In this document: positions 1 through 8,762 of the stretch, one piece after another
How positions within the stretch are numbered: position 1 is the first letter of the stretch
How the letters are laid out: the number at the start of each line of letters is the position of its first letter
NCBI GenBank assembly: GCA_022846035.1
Contig: AP025580.1
Location: 1,488,001 to 1,552,000 of the forward strand
Reading direction: 5' to 3'
DNA: 64,000 bases
Source of the DNA: Christensenellaceae bacterium
GTDB lineage: Bacteria > Bacillota > Clostridia > Christensenellales > Christensenellaceae
The notes under the pieces: model-generated
Database searches by the model: none
Told to the model about the DNA's origin: nothing
Seen by the model: only the letters and a program-made list of their open reading frames with translations
Program-made: the position numbers and the translations under genes

Positions 1-674
1 TTCCCGAACAACTCTTCGCACGCCTTTCCATCCTTTCGCATACTATATTTCGCATAACGGATACCAACAGGCGCATTCCTGCAAATCGACTCGGCGACTG
101 CGGTTATTTCTTTTGTAAAGGTGTCTATAGGAAATATTTCGTTTACAATCCCGCATTCCCTGGCTCTTTTGGCCGTAACCGCTTTTCCGGTAAAAACGAG
201 TTCACAGGCCTGTCCGTAGCCTGCCACACGCGCGAGCCTCCTGCTCCCGTCCCATCCGGGCATGATTCCCAGCGTCACTTCCGGCAATCCCAGCTTTGCA
301 TCTTCCCGTGCGAAACGAAAATCGCAGGCCAGCGCGACCTCCAGGCCGCCGCCGAATGCAAACCCGTTGATCGCCGCGATCGTCGGCATGGCAAGGTTTT
401 CAATCCGATCCATCAATTGCCTGCCATTCCTGGAAAACGCCTCTGCCGACTCGCAGGACATGTTCTCCATCGCCTTAATATCCGCGCCGGCGGCAAACGC
501 TTTCTCTCCCTCGCCCGTAAAAATAACGCAGCGGTATGTGTTATCGCGCTCCACAGCGTCCAGAACCTCCCCCAGCTCTGCAATCATTTCCTCATTCAAT
601 GCATTGAGCTGCTGCGGACGCGAAAGGTATATCCATAAAATTTCTTTTTCATTTTGTATCCGTACGGTGTTCAT
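1..674 (-). CDS. Enoyl-CoA hydratase/isomerase (crotonase) family protein, partial
   Basis: The reading frame begins at an ATG (672-674) and runs off the left edge, so only about 224 N-terminal residues are present. The translation shows the crotonase fold signatures: an oxyanion-hole stretch AGADIKAM, then GFAFGGGLEVALACDFRFA and LPEVTLGIMPG. Both glutamates used for hydration in enoyl-CoA hydratases are kept (GGGLE and LPEVT). The family adds water to, or isomerises, enoyl-CoA thioesters in the cytosol. It follows the thiolase by 9 bp and is probably cotranscribed with it, which suggests C4-acyl-CoA chemistry such as crotonyl-CoA/3-hydroxybutyryl-CoA. The segment after the second Glu reads GWDGSRRL rather than the common GAGGTQRL. 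Exact substrate is not deducible. Confidence 0.85.
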   Translation of the reverse strand, partial: MNTVRIQNEKEILWIYLSRPQQLNALNEEMIAELGEVLDAVERDNTYRCVIFTGEGEKAFAAGADIKAMENMSCESAEAFSRNGRQLMDRIENLAMPTIAAINGFAFGGGLEVALACDFRFAREDAKLGLPEVTLGIMPGWDGSRRLARVAGYGQACELVFTGKAVTAKRARECGIVNEIFPIDTFTKEITAVAESICRNAPVGIRYAKYSMRKDGKACEELFG

Positions 675-683
675 CCTAAATCC

Positions 684-1874
684 TCATTTACATAATGCGT
701 CGCGTTCAAAAATCGCCGCTTCTCCCATGCCGCCGCCGATGCATAACGTGGAAAGCCCATATTTGCTGCCCCGCCTGTGCATCTCGTGCAGAAGCGTCAC
801 CGTAATTCGTGCGCCGGAAGCGCCTATCGGATGCCCCAAGGCAATCGCGCCCCCATTTACATTGACCTTTTCTTCATCCGCGCCGATCCCGCGCATGACG
901 GCGATCGCCTGCGCAGCAAACGCTTCATTGGCTTCCAGCAGGTCGATATTTTCTATTTGCATATCCGCCAGACGCAACGCTTTTTTTACAGTGCTGATAG
1001 GACCGATGCCCATAACGGACGGATCCACGCCGCAGGACGCTCCGCAAATCCATCTTGCCTGGGGCGCGAGCTTTCTTTTCCTGACAAAGCTTTCCGACGC
1101 GATCACCATTGCCGCCGCCCCGTCGTTAATGCCGGATGCATTCCCTGCCGTAACCGTTCCGTCTTTGCGGAAAGCCGGACGCAGTTTTCCAAGTGCTTCT
1201 ATCGAAGCGTCCGTACGCACATGCTCATCCCTGTCAAAACAGATCGCTTCTCCTTTGCGCTGCGGAACATAAACCGGAACGATTTCATCCTTAAAACGTC
1301 CGTTTTGTATCGCTGCCGTTGCTTTTCGCTGCGATTTCAAAGAGAATTCGTCCTGTTCCTGCCGCGTGATCCCGTACTTTTGGGCGACATTTTCCGCCGT
1401 TATTCCCATATGGTAGTCGTTGAAAACGTCCCATAATCCCTCTTGTATCATGGAGTCCCGCAGTGTTGCATTGCCCATTTTCTGTCCCCAGCGCATTTGC
1501 AGCGTATGCGGCGCGCGCGACATGTTCTCCATGCCCCCGATAAGCACGCATTCCTCCTGTCCGGACGCGACCAACGCCGCCGCAAGGTTTACAGCATATA
1601 ATCCCGAACCGCATACCTTGTTGAGCGTAACGGCGGGCACAGTCACCGGAATATCCGCAAAGACCGCCGCCTGCCGCGCCGGATTCTGTCCCTGCCCTGC
1701 CTGTAATACGTTGCCCATCACGACCTGGCCTACCTCTGTCCCCTCTACTCCCGACCGGACCAATGCTTCACGCAGCACCGCCTCGCCCAGCTTTGCCGCC
1801 CCGACCTCTTTTAACGCGCCGCCCAGGCTCCCGATAGCCGTTCTGCATGCGCCCAACACATATATTTTTTCCAT
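684..1874 (-). CDS. thlA: Acetyl-CoA C-acetyltransferase (thiolase)
   Basis: A full-length 396-residue thiolase. It condenses two acetyl-CoA to acetoacetyl-CoA, or the reverse. The nucleophilic cysteine sits in NKVCGSGL (about residue 88). The C-terminal half has the catalytic His in GGAIALGHPIGASGAR (about 350) and the second active-site Cys in CIGGGMGEAA (about 380). Length matches bacterial biosynthetic thiolases. A GAGGGGCGGG-like ribosome site precedes the ATG. It lies 22 bp after the OYE-type reductase and 9 bp before the crotonase, inside the long sugar-catabolism run. Acetoacetyl-CoA formation would feed a butyrate-type fermentation pathway, but no 3-hydroxybutyryl-CoA dehydrogenase or butyryl-CoA dehydrogenase is visible in this window. 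Confidence 0.9.
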   Translation of the reverse strand: MEKIYVLGACRTAIGSLGGALKEVGAAKLGEAVLREALVRSGVEGTEVGQVVMGNVLQAGQGQNPARQAAVFADIPVTVPAVTLNKVCGSGLYAVNLAAALVASGQEECVLIGGMENMSRAPHTLQMRWGQKMGNATLRDSMIQEGLWDVFNDYHMGITAENVAQKYGITRQEQDEFSLKSQRKATAAIQNGRFKDEIVPVYVPQRKGEAICFDRDEHVRTDASIEALGKLRPAFRKDGTVTAGNASGINDGAAAMVIASESFVRKRKLAPQARWICGASCGVDPSVMGIGPISTVKKALRLADMQIENIDLLEANEAFAAQAIAVMRGIGADEEKVNVNGGAIALGHPIGASGARITVTLLHEMHRRGSKYGLSTLCIGGGMGEAAIFERDALCK

Positions 1875-1896
1875 TCGTTCCCGCCCCTCGTTTTCG

Positions 1897-3000
1897 TTAC
1901 TTTCGCGTAAAAATACATTCGTTTCGCTCTTTGCCCCAGCACTGGTTGCATGCCCTGCATTTCATCTCATATTCCGCATCACTTTTCCACTTGTTCACGA
2001 TGTCCGGTTCACAAAGAAACGGCCGTGACAGGGAAAAATATTCTATTTCGGTTTCGTTGAGTATTTCCGTCATCAGCTTCGGTTTCCGGTTTCCGCCCAC
2101 CAGCGCAACCTTGGCGTGTTTTACGCGCGACGCGGCCTGTGCCGCCGCCGCCCTGAAATAGGATTGTTTTTCCCTGTCCGCAATATCCTTACGTGCGGAA
2201 CGCTCAAAGGAACCAATGAGCGAGGTGTTGCCGCCGCTGACTTCGATCAGGTCGACCTCCATCTCATCCAGCCGCACAAAAACTTTCATTGCTTCTTCCA
2301 TCGTCAGGTATTGACTACCCATCACAAGATCGCTGCAATTCATTTTGATCATAAGCGGAAAATCATTGCCCACACGCGCCCGTATCTCTTCGCATATCTC
2401 ATAAATAATCCGCGCGCGGTTGTGGATACTGCCCCCATATTCGTCTATCCGGCGGTTGAAATAGGGCGTGAGCCACTGACTCAACAGGTATCCGTGCGCC
2501 GCATGGACCTGCACTCCGTCCATCCCTGCTTTTTGCGCGCGGACTGCGGCCTGCCCGAAGTCTTCCACCAATGTTTGAATGTCTTTTTTGGTCGCTTCCC
2601 TAGGCGTGACGTCCGTATACGCGTTATATACTGCTGACGCGCCTATAATATCCATGCTTTTTGCGTCCGGATGCGTACACTGCGAACCTCCGTACGCAAT
2701 TTGCAGCGCGATCAAGCTTCCGTGGCGATGGGCAATGTCGGCGAGCTTTTCGAAATCTTTGATAAAACTGTCGTCATATGCTCCCAGCATTCTCGGATTC
2801 GGCTGCTCCCCTTGCGAAACAAAAGCGTAGCCTGTCATGATCAGTCCCGCGCCGCCCTTAGAAAGTTCCTCGTAAGAGCGCAGAACGTCATCGCTTATAT
2901 GCCCGTCGCGATGCGCGCGCCGCAGCCATGTGGCAGAGCGGATGAACCTGTTTTTCAGACGCATCCCTTTTATTTCCGTATTGTCGAATAAACTTTTCAT
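1897..3000 (-). CDS. NADH:flavin oxidoreductase, Old Yellow Enzyme family (single-domain)
   Basis: 367 residues forming one FMN-binding TIM barrel: N-terminal MKSLFDNTEIKGMRLKNRFI, the conserved VQVHAAHGYLLSQWLTP segment with the His used for substrate phenolate or carbonyl binding, and SRPFLCEPD near the C-terminus. It ends with a cysteine cluster CRACNQC-WGKERNEC. This resembles the 4Fe-4S site of 2,4-dienoyl-CoA reductase and related trimethylamine-dehydrogenase-like enzymes, but with shorter spacing, and the second NAD(P)H/FAD domain of those roughly 650-residue enzymes is absent. The role would be reduction of an activated C=C bond. It starts 6 bp after the PFK-like gene and has only a weak ribosome site, so translational coupling is likely. 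Confidence 0.8.
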   Translation of the reverse strand: MKSLFDNTEIKGMRLKNRFIRSATWLRRAHRDGHISDDVLRSYEELSKGGAGLIMTGYAFVSQGEQPNPRMLGAYDDSFIKDFEKLADIAHRHGSLIALQIAYGGSQCTHPDAKSMDIIGASAVYNAYTDVTPREATKKDIQTLVEDFGQAAVRAQKAGMDGVQVHAAHGYLLSQWLTPYFNRRIDEYGGSIHNRARIIYEICEEIRARVGNDFPLMIKMNCSDLVMGSQYLTMEEAMKVFVRLDEMEVDLIEVSGGNTSLIGSFERSARKDIADREKQSYFRAAAAQAASRVKHAKVALVGGNRKPKLMTEILNETEIEYFSLSRPFLCEPDIVNKWKSDAEYEMKCRACNQCWGKERNECIFTRK

Positions 3001-3006
3001 TTCTTA

Positions 3007-3990
3007 TCAGTCCCCGATCGCCGTTCTGTTGCCTGATACCATCATGAACTCCCGCATCAATTCCGCGCGGAGTATTTTTTCCTTTTGCAGCGCCTCATGG
3101 ATGTCCTCGTCAATGACCGTATCGTTACGCACTCCGGTTACCCTGCCGCCGATTCCGCGAAACAGCAATTCTGCCGCATGGATGCCCAGTCTTGTCGCCA
3201 GCAGGCGGTCGCGCATGGTGGGCGCGCCGCCCCTTTGAATATATCCCAGCACGATCGCCTTGGCATCGACTCCCCCTTGCATGGACAAGTATCGCGCAAT
3301 ATCGGCGCCTTTGCCCGCGCCTTCCGCCACCAAGATCAGGCTGGTCATTTTACCGCGTATCCGGTCACGCAGTACTTTTTCCAAAATGTCTTCCAGCCGC
3401 GACTCGTATTCCGGGATCACAATATGCTCCGCGCCGCCGGCAATGCCGGCAAAAAGCGCAATATCCCCGCATTTGTTTCCCATAACCTCGATCACGCCGA
3501 CACGCTCATGGGATAGCATCGTATCTCTTATCTTGGACATTTCATCTACGACGCAGTTGACTGCCGTATCAAAACCGATTGTGTAATCGGTATATGCCAG
3601 ATCATTGTCGATCGTGCCGGGGATACCGACTGCCGGAACTCCCAGATCGGTCAGCGCCTGCGCTCCTGCAAAACTGCCGTCGCCGCCAATCACAGCAAGC
3701 TCCGTGATACCAAACGCCCGCAATGTTTTCAGCGCCTGTTGCTGCCCTTCGGCGGTCAGGAAAGCCGGACACCGCGCCGTCTTCAGGATCGTCCCTCCCA
3801 GGCCCTCGATCCCGTCTATATCCTCCGGCTTTAAGCGAACGGCCCTCCCGTCTATCAGGCCCGCATACCCCTTTTCGATACCCATAACCGACATGCCGTG
3901 CGAATCCGCCGCCATCACAACAGCCTTGATCGCCGCATTCATCGCGGGCGTATCTCCGCCGCTCGTCAGTACGCCGATTTTTTTCCTCAT
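3007..3990 (-). CDS. 6-phosphofructokinase family sugar-phosphate kinase
   Basis: 327 residues with the PfkA fold. The ATP-type signatures are present: GGDTP (11-15), GGDGS with Gly105 (ATP rather than pyrophosphate users) and PGTIDND with Asp128 as likely catalytic base. Compared from memory with E. coli PfkA, several fructose-6-phosphate contacts differ: Arg171 is Asn172 in MGNKCGD, Arg243 is Lys244 and His249 is Tyr250 in LGYIQRGG. Arg162, Glu222 and Arg252 equivalents are kept (Arg163, Glu223, Arg253). A ribosome site AAGGAG precedes the ATG. Its place between a zinc dehydrogenase and an OYE-type reductase, downstream of a split transketolase, suggests a dedicated kinase for another ketose phosphate rather than the housekeeping enzyme. 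That specificity is inference. Confidence 0.85.
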   Translation of the reverse strand: MRKKIGVLTSGGDTPAMNAAIKAVVMAADSHGMSVMGIEKGYAGLIDGRAVRLKPEDIDGIEGLGGTILKTARCPAFLTAEGQQQALKTLRAFGITELAVIGGDGSFAGAQALTDLGVPAVGIPGTIDNDLAYTDYTIGFDTAVNCVVDEMSKIRDTMLSHERVGVIEVMGNKCGDIALFAGIAGGAEHIVIPEYESRLEDILEKVLRDRIRGKMTSLILVAEGAGKGADIARYLSMQGGVDAKAIVLGYIQRGGAPTMRDRLLATRLGIHAAELLFRGIGGRVTGVRNDTVIDEDIHEALQKEKILRAELMREFMMVSGNRTAIGD

Positions 3991-4021
3991 GCTGTATATT
4001 CTCCTTACGCCTGCGGGTTTT

Positions 4022-5044
4022 TTACGGTTTCAGAAGAACCTTGAAATGCTCCTGGTCTTCAATGCTGAAACGAATGGCTTCTTCGATGTCCTGCAGGGCA
4101 AAAATATGCGTCACCATCTTTTCCAGTTTGTCGTTGATCGTTCCCTTGTTGACGATTTCCACCGCCTTGTCAAAGTCATACTGCGGATGGATACGCACGC
4201 CCGTCATTCGCAGCTCCTGCGCCAGAAAAGCTCCGGTATCCACCGGATAAGGGTCTTTTGGCACGCCCACCACGACGATCATTCCACGCTGCGCGGCCAC
4301 CTTGGTCATCAGCTCCGCACCCGCCTTGCTGCCGGAAGCCTCAAATACGACGTCAAATCCATGTCCGCCGGATGCCTCTTTTAGCTTTTTTTCGAAACCC
4401 TCCTGCGCCGGATTCAAGACCGTAAAGCCAAGTTCCTTTGCAAAAGCGATGCGGTATTCGTTCATTTCGCTTAAAACAACGTTATTCGCTCCGCACATTT
4501 TCGCCACGATACCAATCAGAAGACCAATGGGTCCGGCACTGATCACAAAAGCGTTGTCGCCCCGCTTAAGGCCGCTTAAGCGTACGTCGTGCACGGCCAC
4601 GGCAAGCGGTTCGATCATGGCCGCGATTTCCGGTTTTACCTTAGGATCGATTTTGATGATCTTCTGTACCGGAACCTTGAAATACTCGGCAAAACATCCG
4701 TCCGCGTGGATACCGTAAATTTCCAGCGACTCGCAGACGTTCTCATTTCCCGTCAGGCAGGGAACACAACGTCCGCAATTGTTGAGCGGATGAGACGTCA
4801 CGTAATCCCCAGCTTTCAGTTCCGGAAAACGTTTCGAATTGATTTTTTCAATAACCCCGCAGTATTCATGTCCTAGCACGCGCGGAATCGTCGCGCTTTT
4901 GTGGTTGTGCAGGTAGATATGTACGTCCGTACCGCAAATCCCTGCGTATATCAGCTTAATCAGCGCTTCTTCCTCGCCGATCTCCGGAAGTTCTTCGTCA
5001 AGTACCTCCAGCTTCTTCCAATCTGTTAAAACTGTCTTTTTCAT
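4022..5044 (-). CDS. Zinc-dependent medium-chain alcohol/polyol dehydrogenase
   Basis: 340 residues of the MDR superfamily (sorbitol, threonine or butanediol dehydrogenase-like). The catalytic zinc ligands are Cys37 (GICGTD) and His59-Glu60 (GHEYCG). The structural zinc lobe has four cysteines in NNCGRCVPCLTGNENVC (about 92-108). The nucleotide-binding domain includes SAGPIGLLIGIVAKMCGA. It oxidises a secondary alcohol of a sugar or polyol to a ketone with NAD(P). It is 31 bp upstream of the PFK-like gene and 9 bp downstream of the MBL-fold gene, with ribosome site GAGGTGAG. It is the second such enzyme in the operon, so two successive oxidations or two alternative substrates are possible. 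Confidence 0.85.
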   Translation of the reverse strand: MKKTVLTDWKKLEVLDEELPEIGEEEALIKLIYAGICGTDVHIYLHNHKSATIPRVLGHEYCGVIEKINSKRFPELKAGDYVTSHPLNNCGRCVPCLTGNENVCESLEIYGIHADGCFAEYFKVPVQKIIKIDPKVKPEIAAMIEPLAVAVHDVRLSGLKRGDNAFVISAGPIGLLIGIVAKMCGANNVVLSEMNEYRIAFAKELGFTVLNPAQEGFEKKLKEASGGHGFDVVFEASGSKAGAELMTKVAAQRGMIVVVGVPKDPYPVDTGAFLAQELRMTGVRIHPQYDFDKAVEIVNKGTINDKLEKMVTHIFALQDIEEAIRFSIEDQEHFKVLLKP

Positions 5045-5053
5045 ATTCTCACC

Positions 5054-5866
5054 TCATACTGGTAATTGTTCTCCGCTCGTAATCCACCCAAGCTCTTCGA
5101 GCTGCTTTGTCTGTGCGAAATCGTGGCCAAACACCATATAAGCCCCCGTATCCTGCTGCAGTTTCTTAAGGACCGCAAGCTGCCGGTAGAATTCGTCGTC
5201 CGTCTTGTTGATGGAGCCGCCGGGCGGCAGTTCTTTTTCATAGGACTCTCTCGTATATACAGTATCGCAGCAGAAAATCATCGGCATGCCGTCATTCAGG
5301 CGGATAATCATGCCGACCACACCGGGCGTATGGCAATGCTGTACAAACAGCGTGATTCCCTCTGCAAGCTCTGAAATCCCCGTTACAGTACGGTAGGTTA
5401 CGCTTTTTAGATTATGGAACAGCGACGGGATGTGCGCCGGGCCCAGCTTTGCAGGATCCGCTATGGTCTGGAAAAAGACCGCTTTTGCTTCTTCCTCCGA
5501 AACGATCACATCCTTTTCAGCCTTTTTCCCTACAAACTTTTTGAGGCCGCCGGCATGGTCAAAGTGAAGGTGCGAAAGGATAATCTGGTTAATATCATCC
5601 AGCTTTACGCCGCACTCTTCCAGCTTGTCCTCCAGCAGGATATGCTCCTTTAAAGGATAACGCTGCTGGAGCGGCTGCGGATATGCGTCCTGCCAGTCGT
5701 CGGCGTCACCGGTATCATATAGTACATAACCGAGCGTCGGATGGTCGATGAGCACCGCCATACGCGGCGACAGGATCTGTTCCGTATCGCTGTCCGTCTT
5801 TACGAGCTCAAACTTTCCGTGCTCGCATCGTCCCAGGTATAAAACTTTCAGTCTGAGTCCGTTCAT
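5054..5866 (-). CDS. MBL-fold metallohydrolase, N-acyl homoserine lactonase-like
   Basis: 270 residues. The dinuclear metal site is intact: HLHFDH at 99-104 (His99, His101, Asp103, His104), a third-motif His in QHCHTPGVVGM, the bridging Asp in FCCDTVYT, and a C-terminal His in FGHDF. The arrangement matches the AiiA/AttM-like lactonase branch of metallo-beta-lactamase proteins. Because it lies between two sugar or polyol dehydrogenases, transketolase genes and a sugar transporter, a plausible job is opening a sugar-derived lactone rather than a quorum signal. That is inference. No signal peptide is seen, so it is cytosolic. Ribosome site GAGGAAAAA lies 8 nt from the ATG. Confidence 0.75.
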   Translation of the reverse strand: MNGLRLKVLYLGRCEHGKFELVKTDSDTEQILSPRMAVLIDHPTLGYVLYDTGDADDWQDAYPQPLQQRYPLKEHILLEDKLEECGVKLDDINQIILSHLHFDHAGGLKKFVGKKAEKDVIVSEEEAKAVFFQTIADPAKLGPAHIPSLFHNLKSVTYRTVTGISELAEGITLFVQHCHTPGVVGMIIRLNDGMPMIFCCDTVYTRESYEKELPPGGSINKTDDEFYRQLAVLKKLQQDTGAYMVFGHDFAQTKQLEELGWITSGEQLPV

Positions 5867-5885
5867 ATGTTTTTCCTCTTTTCAG

Positions 5886-6851
5886 CTATTTTCTTGCGTG
5901 TGCTTTTTTAACCGCTTCCACGATATATTTTTCCGTCAGTCCGAAACGGTCTGCCAGATAGTCAAGCGGACCGACCTCGCCAAACGAATCCTGTACGCCC
6001 ACCATTTCCATAGGTACAAGGCTGTTTTTGACTATAACGTCCGATACTGCACTGCCCAGCCCATTGATCACATTATGATTTTCCGCCGTTACGATCGCGC
6101 CCGTTTCATTGGCCGCTTTGATGATCGCCTGCTCGTCGATCGGCTTCCATGTAAACATATTAATAACGCGCGCGCTGATCCCAATTTTTTCCAGCTCCTG
6201 TGCCGCCTGGAGCGCTTGCGCCACGCAAAATCCGCTGGCGATAATCGTCGCGTCTTTGCCGTCGCGCAGCATAACGGATTTGCCGATTTCAAAGTCGCTG
6301 CCTTCACGGAAAATACCTGTGACATTTTTTCGTACAAGACGCATATAATAAACGCCGTACTTGTCGGCGATTTTAGGAATCAGGTTTTTGAGCATCACCG
6401 TATCCGTGGGCTCGATTACCGTTACCGTAGGCATCAGCCGCATAATCCCCATGTCCTCGAACGGCATATGCGTGCCGCCGTTCAGCGCGGCTGTGACTCC
6501 GGGATCCGATCCCACAAGCTTCACGTTTAGACGCGCGTAATCCGCCGACATGAAAATCTGGTCGCAGGCGCGGCGCGTCAGGAACGGAGCAAAAGTGTGC
6601 GCGAAAGGAATCTTCCCCCGGGCCGAAAGCCCTGCCGCTACGCCAACCATATTCGCTTCCTGTATCCCGCAGTCAATCGTTTGTTCGGGAAACTCTTTTT
6701 GGAACGGCTTCATTCCCATCGCGCCCATAAGGTCTGCATCCAGCGCGACGATATTCCTGTTTTCCCGCGCAAGCCCTATCATCGTTTCACCGTATGCCTG
6801 CCTCATTTCCTGTTTTTCAGGCGCGAATTCCTCTCTGATCATAACATTCAT
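5886..6851 (-). CDS. Transketolase-like protein, C-terminal subunit
   Basis: 321 residues covering the pyrimidine-binding and C-terminal domains of a transketolase. QAYGETMIGLA, the glutamate-containing DCGIQEANMVGVAAGLS (the Glu activates thiamine diphosphate) and PFAHTFAPFLTRRACDQI are recognisable. It follows its N-terminal partner by only 5 bp, so the two would form an alpha2beta2 enzyme, as in other clostridial split transketolases. It transfers a two-carbon ketol unit from a ketose phosphate to an aldose phosphate. Split transketolases inside transporter operons have been tied to particular pathways such as apulose-4-phosphate and sulfofructose cleavage, so the donor here need not be xylulose-5-phosphate. 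Confidence 0.85.
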   Translation of the reverse strand: MNVMIREEFAPEKQEMRQAYGETMIGLARENRNIVALDADLMGAMGMKPFQKEFPEQTIDCGIQEANMVGVAAGLSARGKIPFAHTFAPFLTRRACDQIFMSADYARLNVKLVGSDPGVTAALNGGTHMPFEDMGIMRLMPTVTVIEPTDTVMLKNLIPKIADKYGVYYMRLVRKNVTGIFREGSDFEIGKSVMLRDGKDATIIASGFCVAQALQAAQELEKIGISARVINMFTWKPIDEQAIIKAANETGAIVTAENHNVINGLGSAVSDVIVKNSLVPMEMVGVQDSFGEVGPLDYLADRFGLTEKYIVEAVKKAHARK

Positions 6852-6856
6852 CTTCT

Positions 6857-7693
6857 TTATTCCCCCTGTATCTCGTCGATTTCAGCCTGCATCTCAAACA
6901 GCGCTTCTTCCATCTGCTCCTTTGTTATGGGCATGTTGTGGCAGGACGCATTTCCCGCGATCGCGCTCCATCCATTTCCTTTTATCGTATTAAGAACGAT
7001 CACGCATGGCTTCCCCTTATGCTGCTTTGCAGTATCGATCGCCTGGTCAATCGCTTCCACATCATGGCCGTCGACATCCTGCGCAAACCATCCAAACGCT
7101 TCGAACTTGCCCGCGACATCACCCAGCGCACAAATTTCTTCAGTCGGCCCATCAAGCTGCAGCTTGTTATAGTCTACAAAGGCGATCAGGTGGTCAAGCT
7201 TCCTGTGCGCGGCAAAAAGCGCCATCTCCCATACCTGCCCCTCGTCGATCTCCCCGTCTCCCAAAATGAGGTAAGTATAATTGTCCTTGCCGTCCATACG
7301 GAAAGAAAGCGCCACGCCCGCCGCCGTGGAAGCGCCCTGTCCTAACGATCCTGTCGTCATGTCGATTCCCGTCGTCAGATTCATATCACAGTGACTGGGC
7401 AGCTTTGTTCCCGGCCTGTTGAGCGTTTTTAATTGTTCCATGTCCATAAATCCCCGCAACGCCAGCGCGGAATATACCGCCGGACCCGCATGGCCCTTGG
7501 AAACCACCAGCCAATCTCTGTCCTCCCATTTCGGATTCTTCGGGTCATGCCTTAGCTGTTTCCCATAAAGAACCGCAAGCACGTGCGCCACGGACAGCGC
7601 GCCGCCAATATGTCCGATTCCAAGGTCGCCTATCGTTTTGACTGTCTCCATCTGGATTTCTTTGGCAAATATTTTCATTTCTTTTATATTCAT
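6857..7693 (-). CDS. Transketolase-like protein, N-terminal subunit
   Basis: 278 residues from the ATG at 7693, chosen because AAGGAG lies 9 nt upstream; an upstream in-frame ATG at 7702 directly abuts that site. The thiamine-diphosphate/Mg domain is shown by GHIGGALSVAHVLAVLYG near the start, the GDGEIDEGQVWEMALFA motif and the following DYNKLQLDG, and GHDVEAIDQAI further on. It needs the downstream-encoded C-terminal subunit for a complete active site. It starts 13 bp after the zinc dehydrogenase gene 7707-8741 and is part of the sugar operon. No leader peptide is seen. Confidence 0.85.
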   Translation of the reverse strand: MNIKEMKIFAKEIQMETVKTIGDLGIGHIGGALSVAHVLAVLYGKQLRHDPKNPKWEDRDWLVVSKGHAGPAVYSALALRGFMDMEQLKTLNRPGTKLPSHCDMNLTTGIDMTTGSLGQGASTAAGVALSFRMDGKDNYTYLILGDGEIDEGQVWEMALFAAHRKLDHLIAFVDYNKLQLDGPTEEICALGDVAGKFEAFGWFAQDVDGHDVEAIDQAIDTAKQHKGKPCVIVLNTIKGNGWSAIAGNASCHNMPITKEQMEEALFEMQAEIDEIQGE

Positions 7694-7706
7694 CGTCTTC
7701 ATCTCC

Positions 7707-8741
7707 TTACTCCCCGTCTAACATCAGGAAAACTTTGAAGCCTTCCTTGCGCTGCACTATATCAAAAGCTTCTTTCCAATTCCTGAGCGGGATTTTATCG
7801 CTGATCAGTTTTTCGAGCCGCAGATTCCCCTGCGCCAGCAACCGCAGTACGATTTCCCATGAGCTGCGCTCGGATGCATAGCTGTTTACTATGTGGATTT
7901 CTTTTTTAAGGGCCAGATCGTGATCAAAAGGTACTTTTTTCCCGTATAAACCGACCTGCCCGTATTGTCCGGTCTTCTTTAACACCTCCAGGCAAGTCTG
8001 TGCGGACGGCGCCGCACCCGCGCACTCAAACGCCACGTCAAATCCCCGTCCGCCGGTGATTTCCATAGCACGCTCATGGATATTTTCCTGCATTACGTTG
8101 ACCGTTTCGTCCACTCCCAGCTCTTTCGCCATTTTCAGGCGGTCAATATCCTGATCCGTGCCTCCCACCGTCACATGCGCGCCGCTTGCCTTAGCGACCT
8201 GCGCCGCAAGCTGGCCGATTGCTCCCGGGCCGGATACATAAACGCAGTCGCCCGCTTTGACGTTCGCCATCTCCACAACGCCGCGCACCACGCAGGCCAG
8301 CGGCTCGGAAAGCGCCGCCACATCCATGGAAACGTTATCCGGAATATGAAAGGCCAGCTTTGCCGGAATACGCATATATTCCGTAAATGCGCCGTCCACT
8401 CCCGATCCGATGGATTTTCTCTGCGGACACAGCATAAGCAGTCCCTGCCTGCAATAATCACACTGCCCGCATGTCACCGCCGCCGTCATGGAGATAATAC
8501 GGTCGCCGACCTGAAAGCCTTCCACATTGTCGCCAATTTCGGCAACCGTTCCGCTGTATTCATGGCCCATCACCACTGGGTAATTTGCCTCATATTCGTC
8601 GTTTAAGATATGGATGTCCGTTCCGCAGATTCCGCCGGCATAAATTTTTACCAGCAGCTCTCCTTCGCCCGGCGACGGCTTTTCAACATCCCTTAATTCG
8701 ACGCCGTCTACGCCTTTTTCAAATTTTACCAATGCTTTCAT
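7707..8741 (-). CDS. Zinc-dependent medium-chain alcohol/polyol dehydrogenase
   Basis: 344 residues, MDR superfamily. Catalytic zinc ligands are Cys39 (GGICGTD) and His60-Glu61 (MGHEYSG). The structural zinc cysteines lie in VTCGQCDYCRQGLLMLC. The Rossmann domain includes VSGPGAIGQLAAQVAKASGA. It is a paralogue of the dehydrogenase at 4022-5044, from which it is clearly diverged. It is the first enzyme gene after the two permeases (21 bp gap), a position often held by the first catabolic step. That points to oxidation of an imported polyol or sugar to a keto compound. Ribosome site GAAAGGAAAG. Confidence 0.85.
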   Translation of the reverse strand: MKALVKFEKGVDGVELRDVEKPSPGEGELLVKIYAGGICGTDIHILNDEYEANYPVVMGHEYSGTVAEIGDNVEGFQVGDRIISMTAAVTCGQCDYCRQGLLMLCPQRKSIGSGVDGAFTEYMRIPAKLAFHIPDNVSMDVAALSEPLACVVRGVVEMANVKAGDCVYVSGPGAIGQLAAQVAKASGAHVTVGGTDQDIDRLKMAKELGVDETVNVMQENIHERAMEITGGRGFDVAFECAGAAPSAQTCLEVLKKTGQYGQVGLYGKKVPFDHDLALKKEIHIVNSYASERSSWEIVLRLLAQGNLRLEKLISDKIPLRNWKEAFDIVQRKEGFKVFLMLDGE

Positions 8742-8762
8742 GTCTTTTCTTTCCTTTCGCTG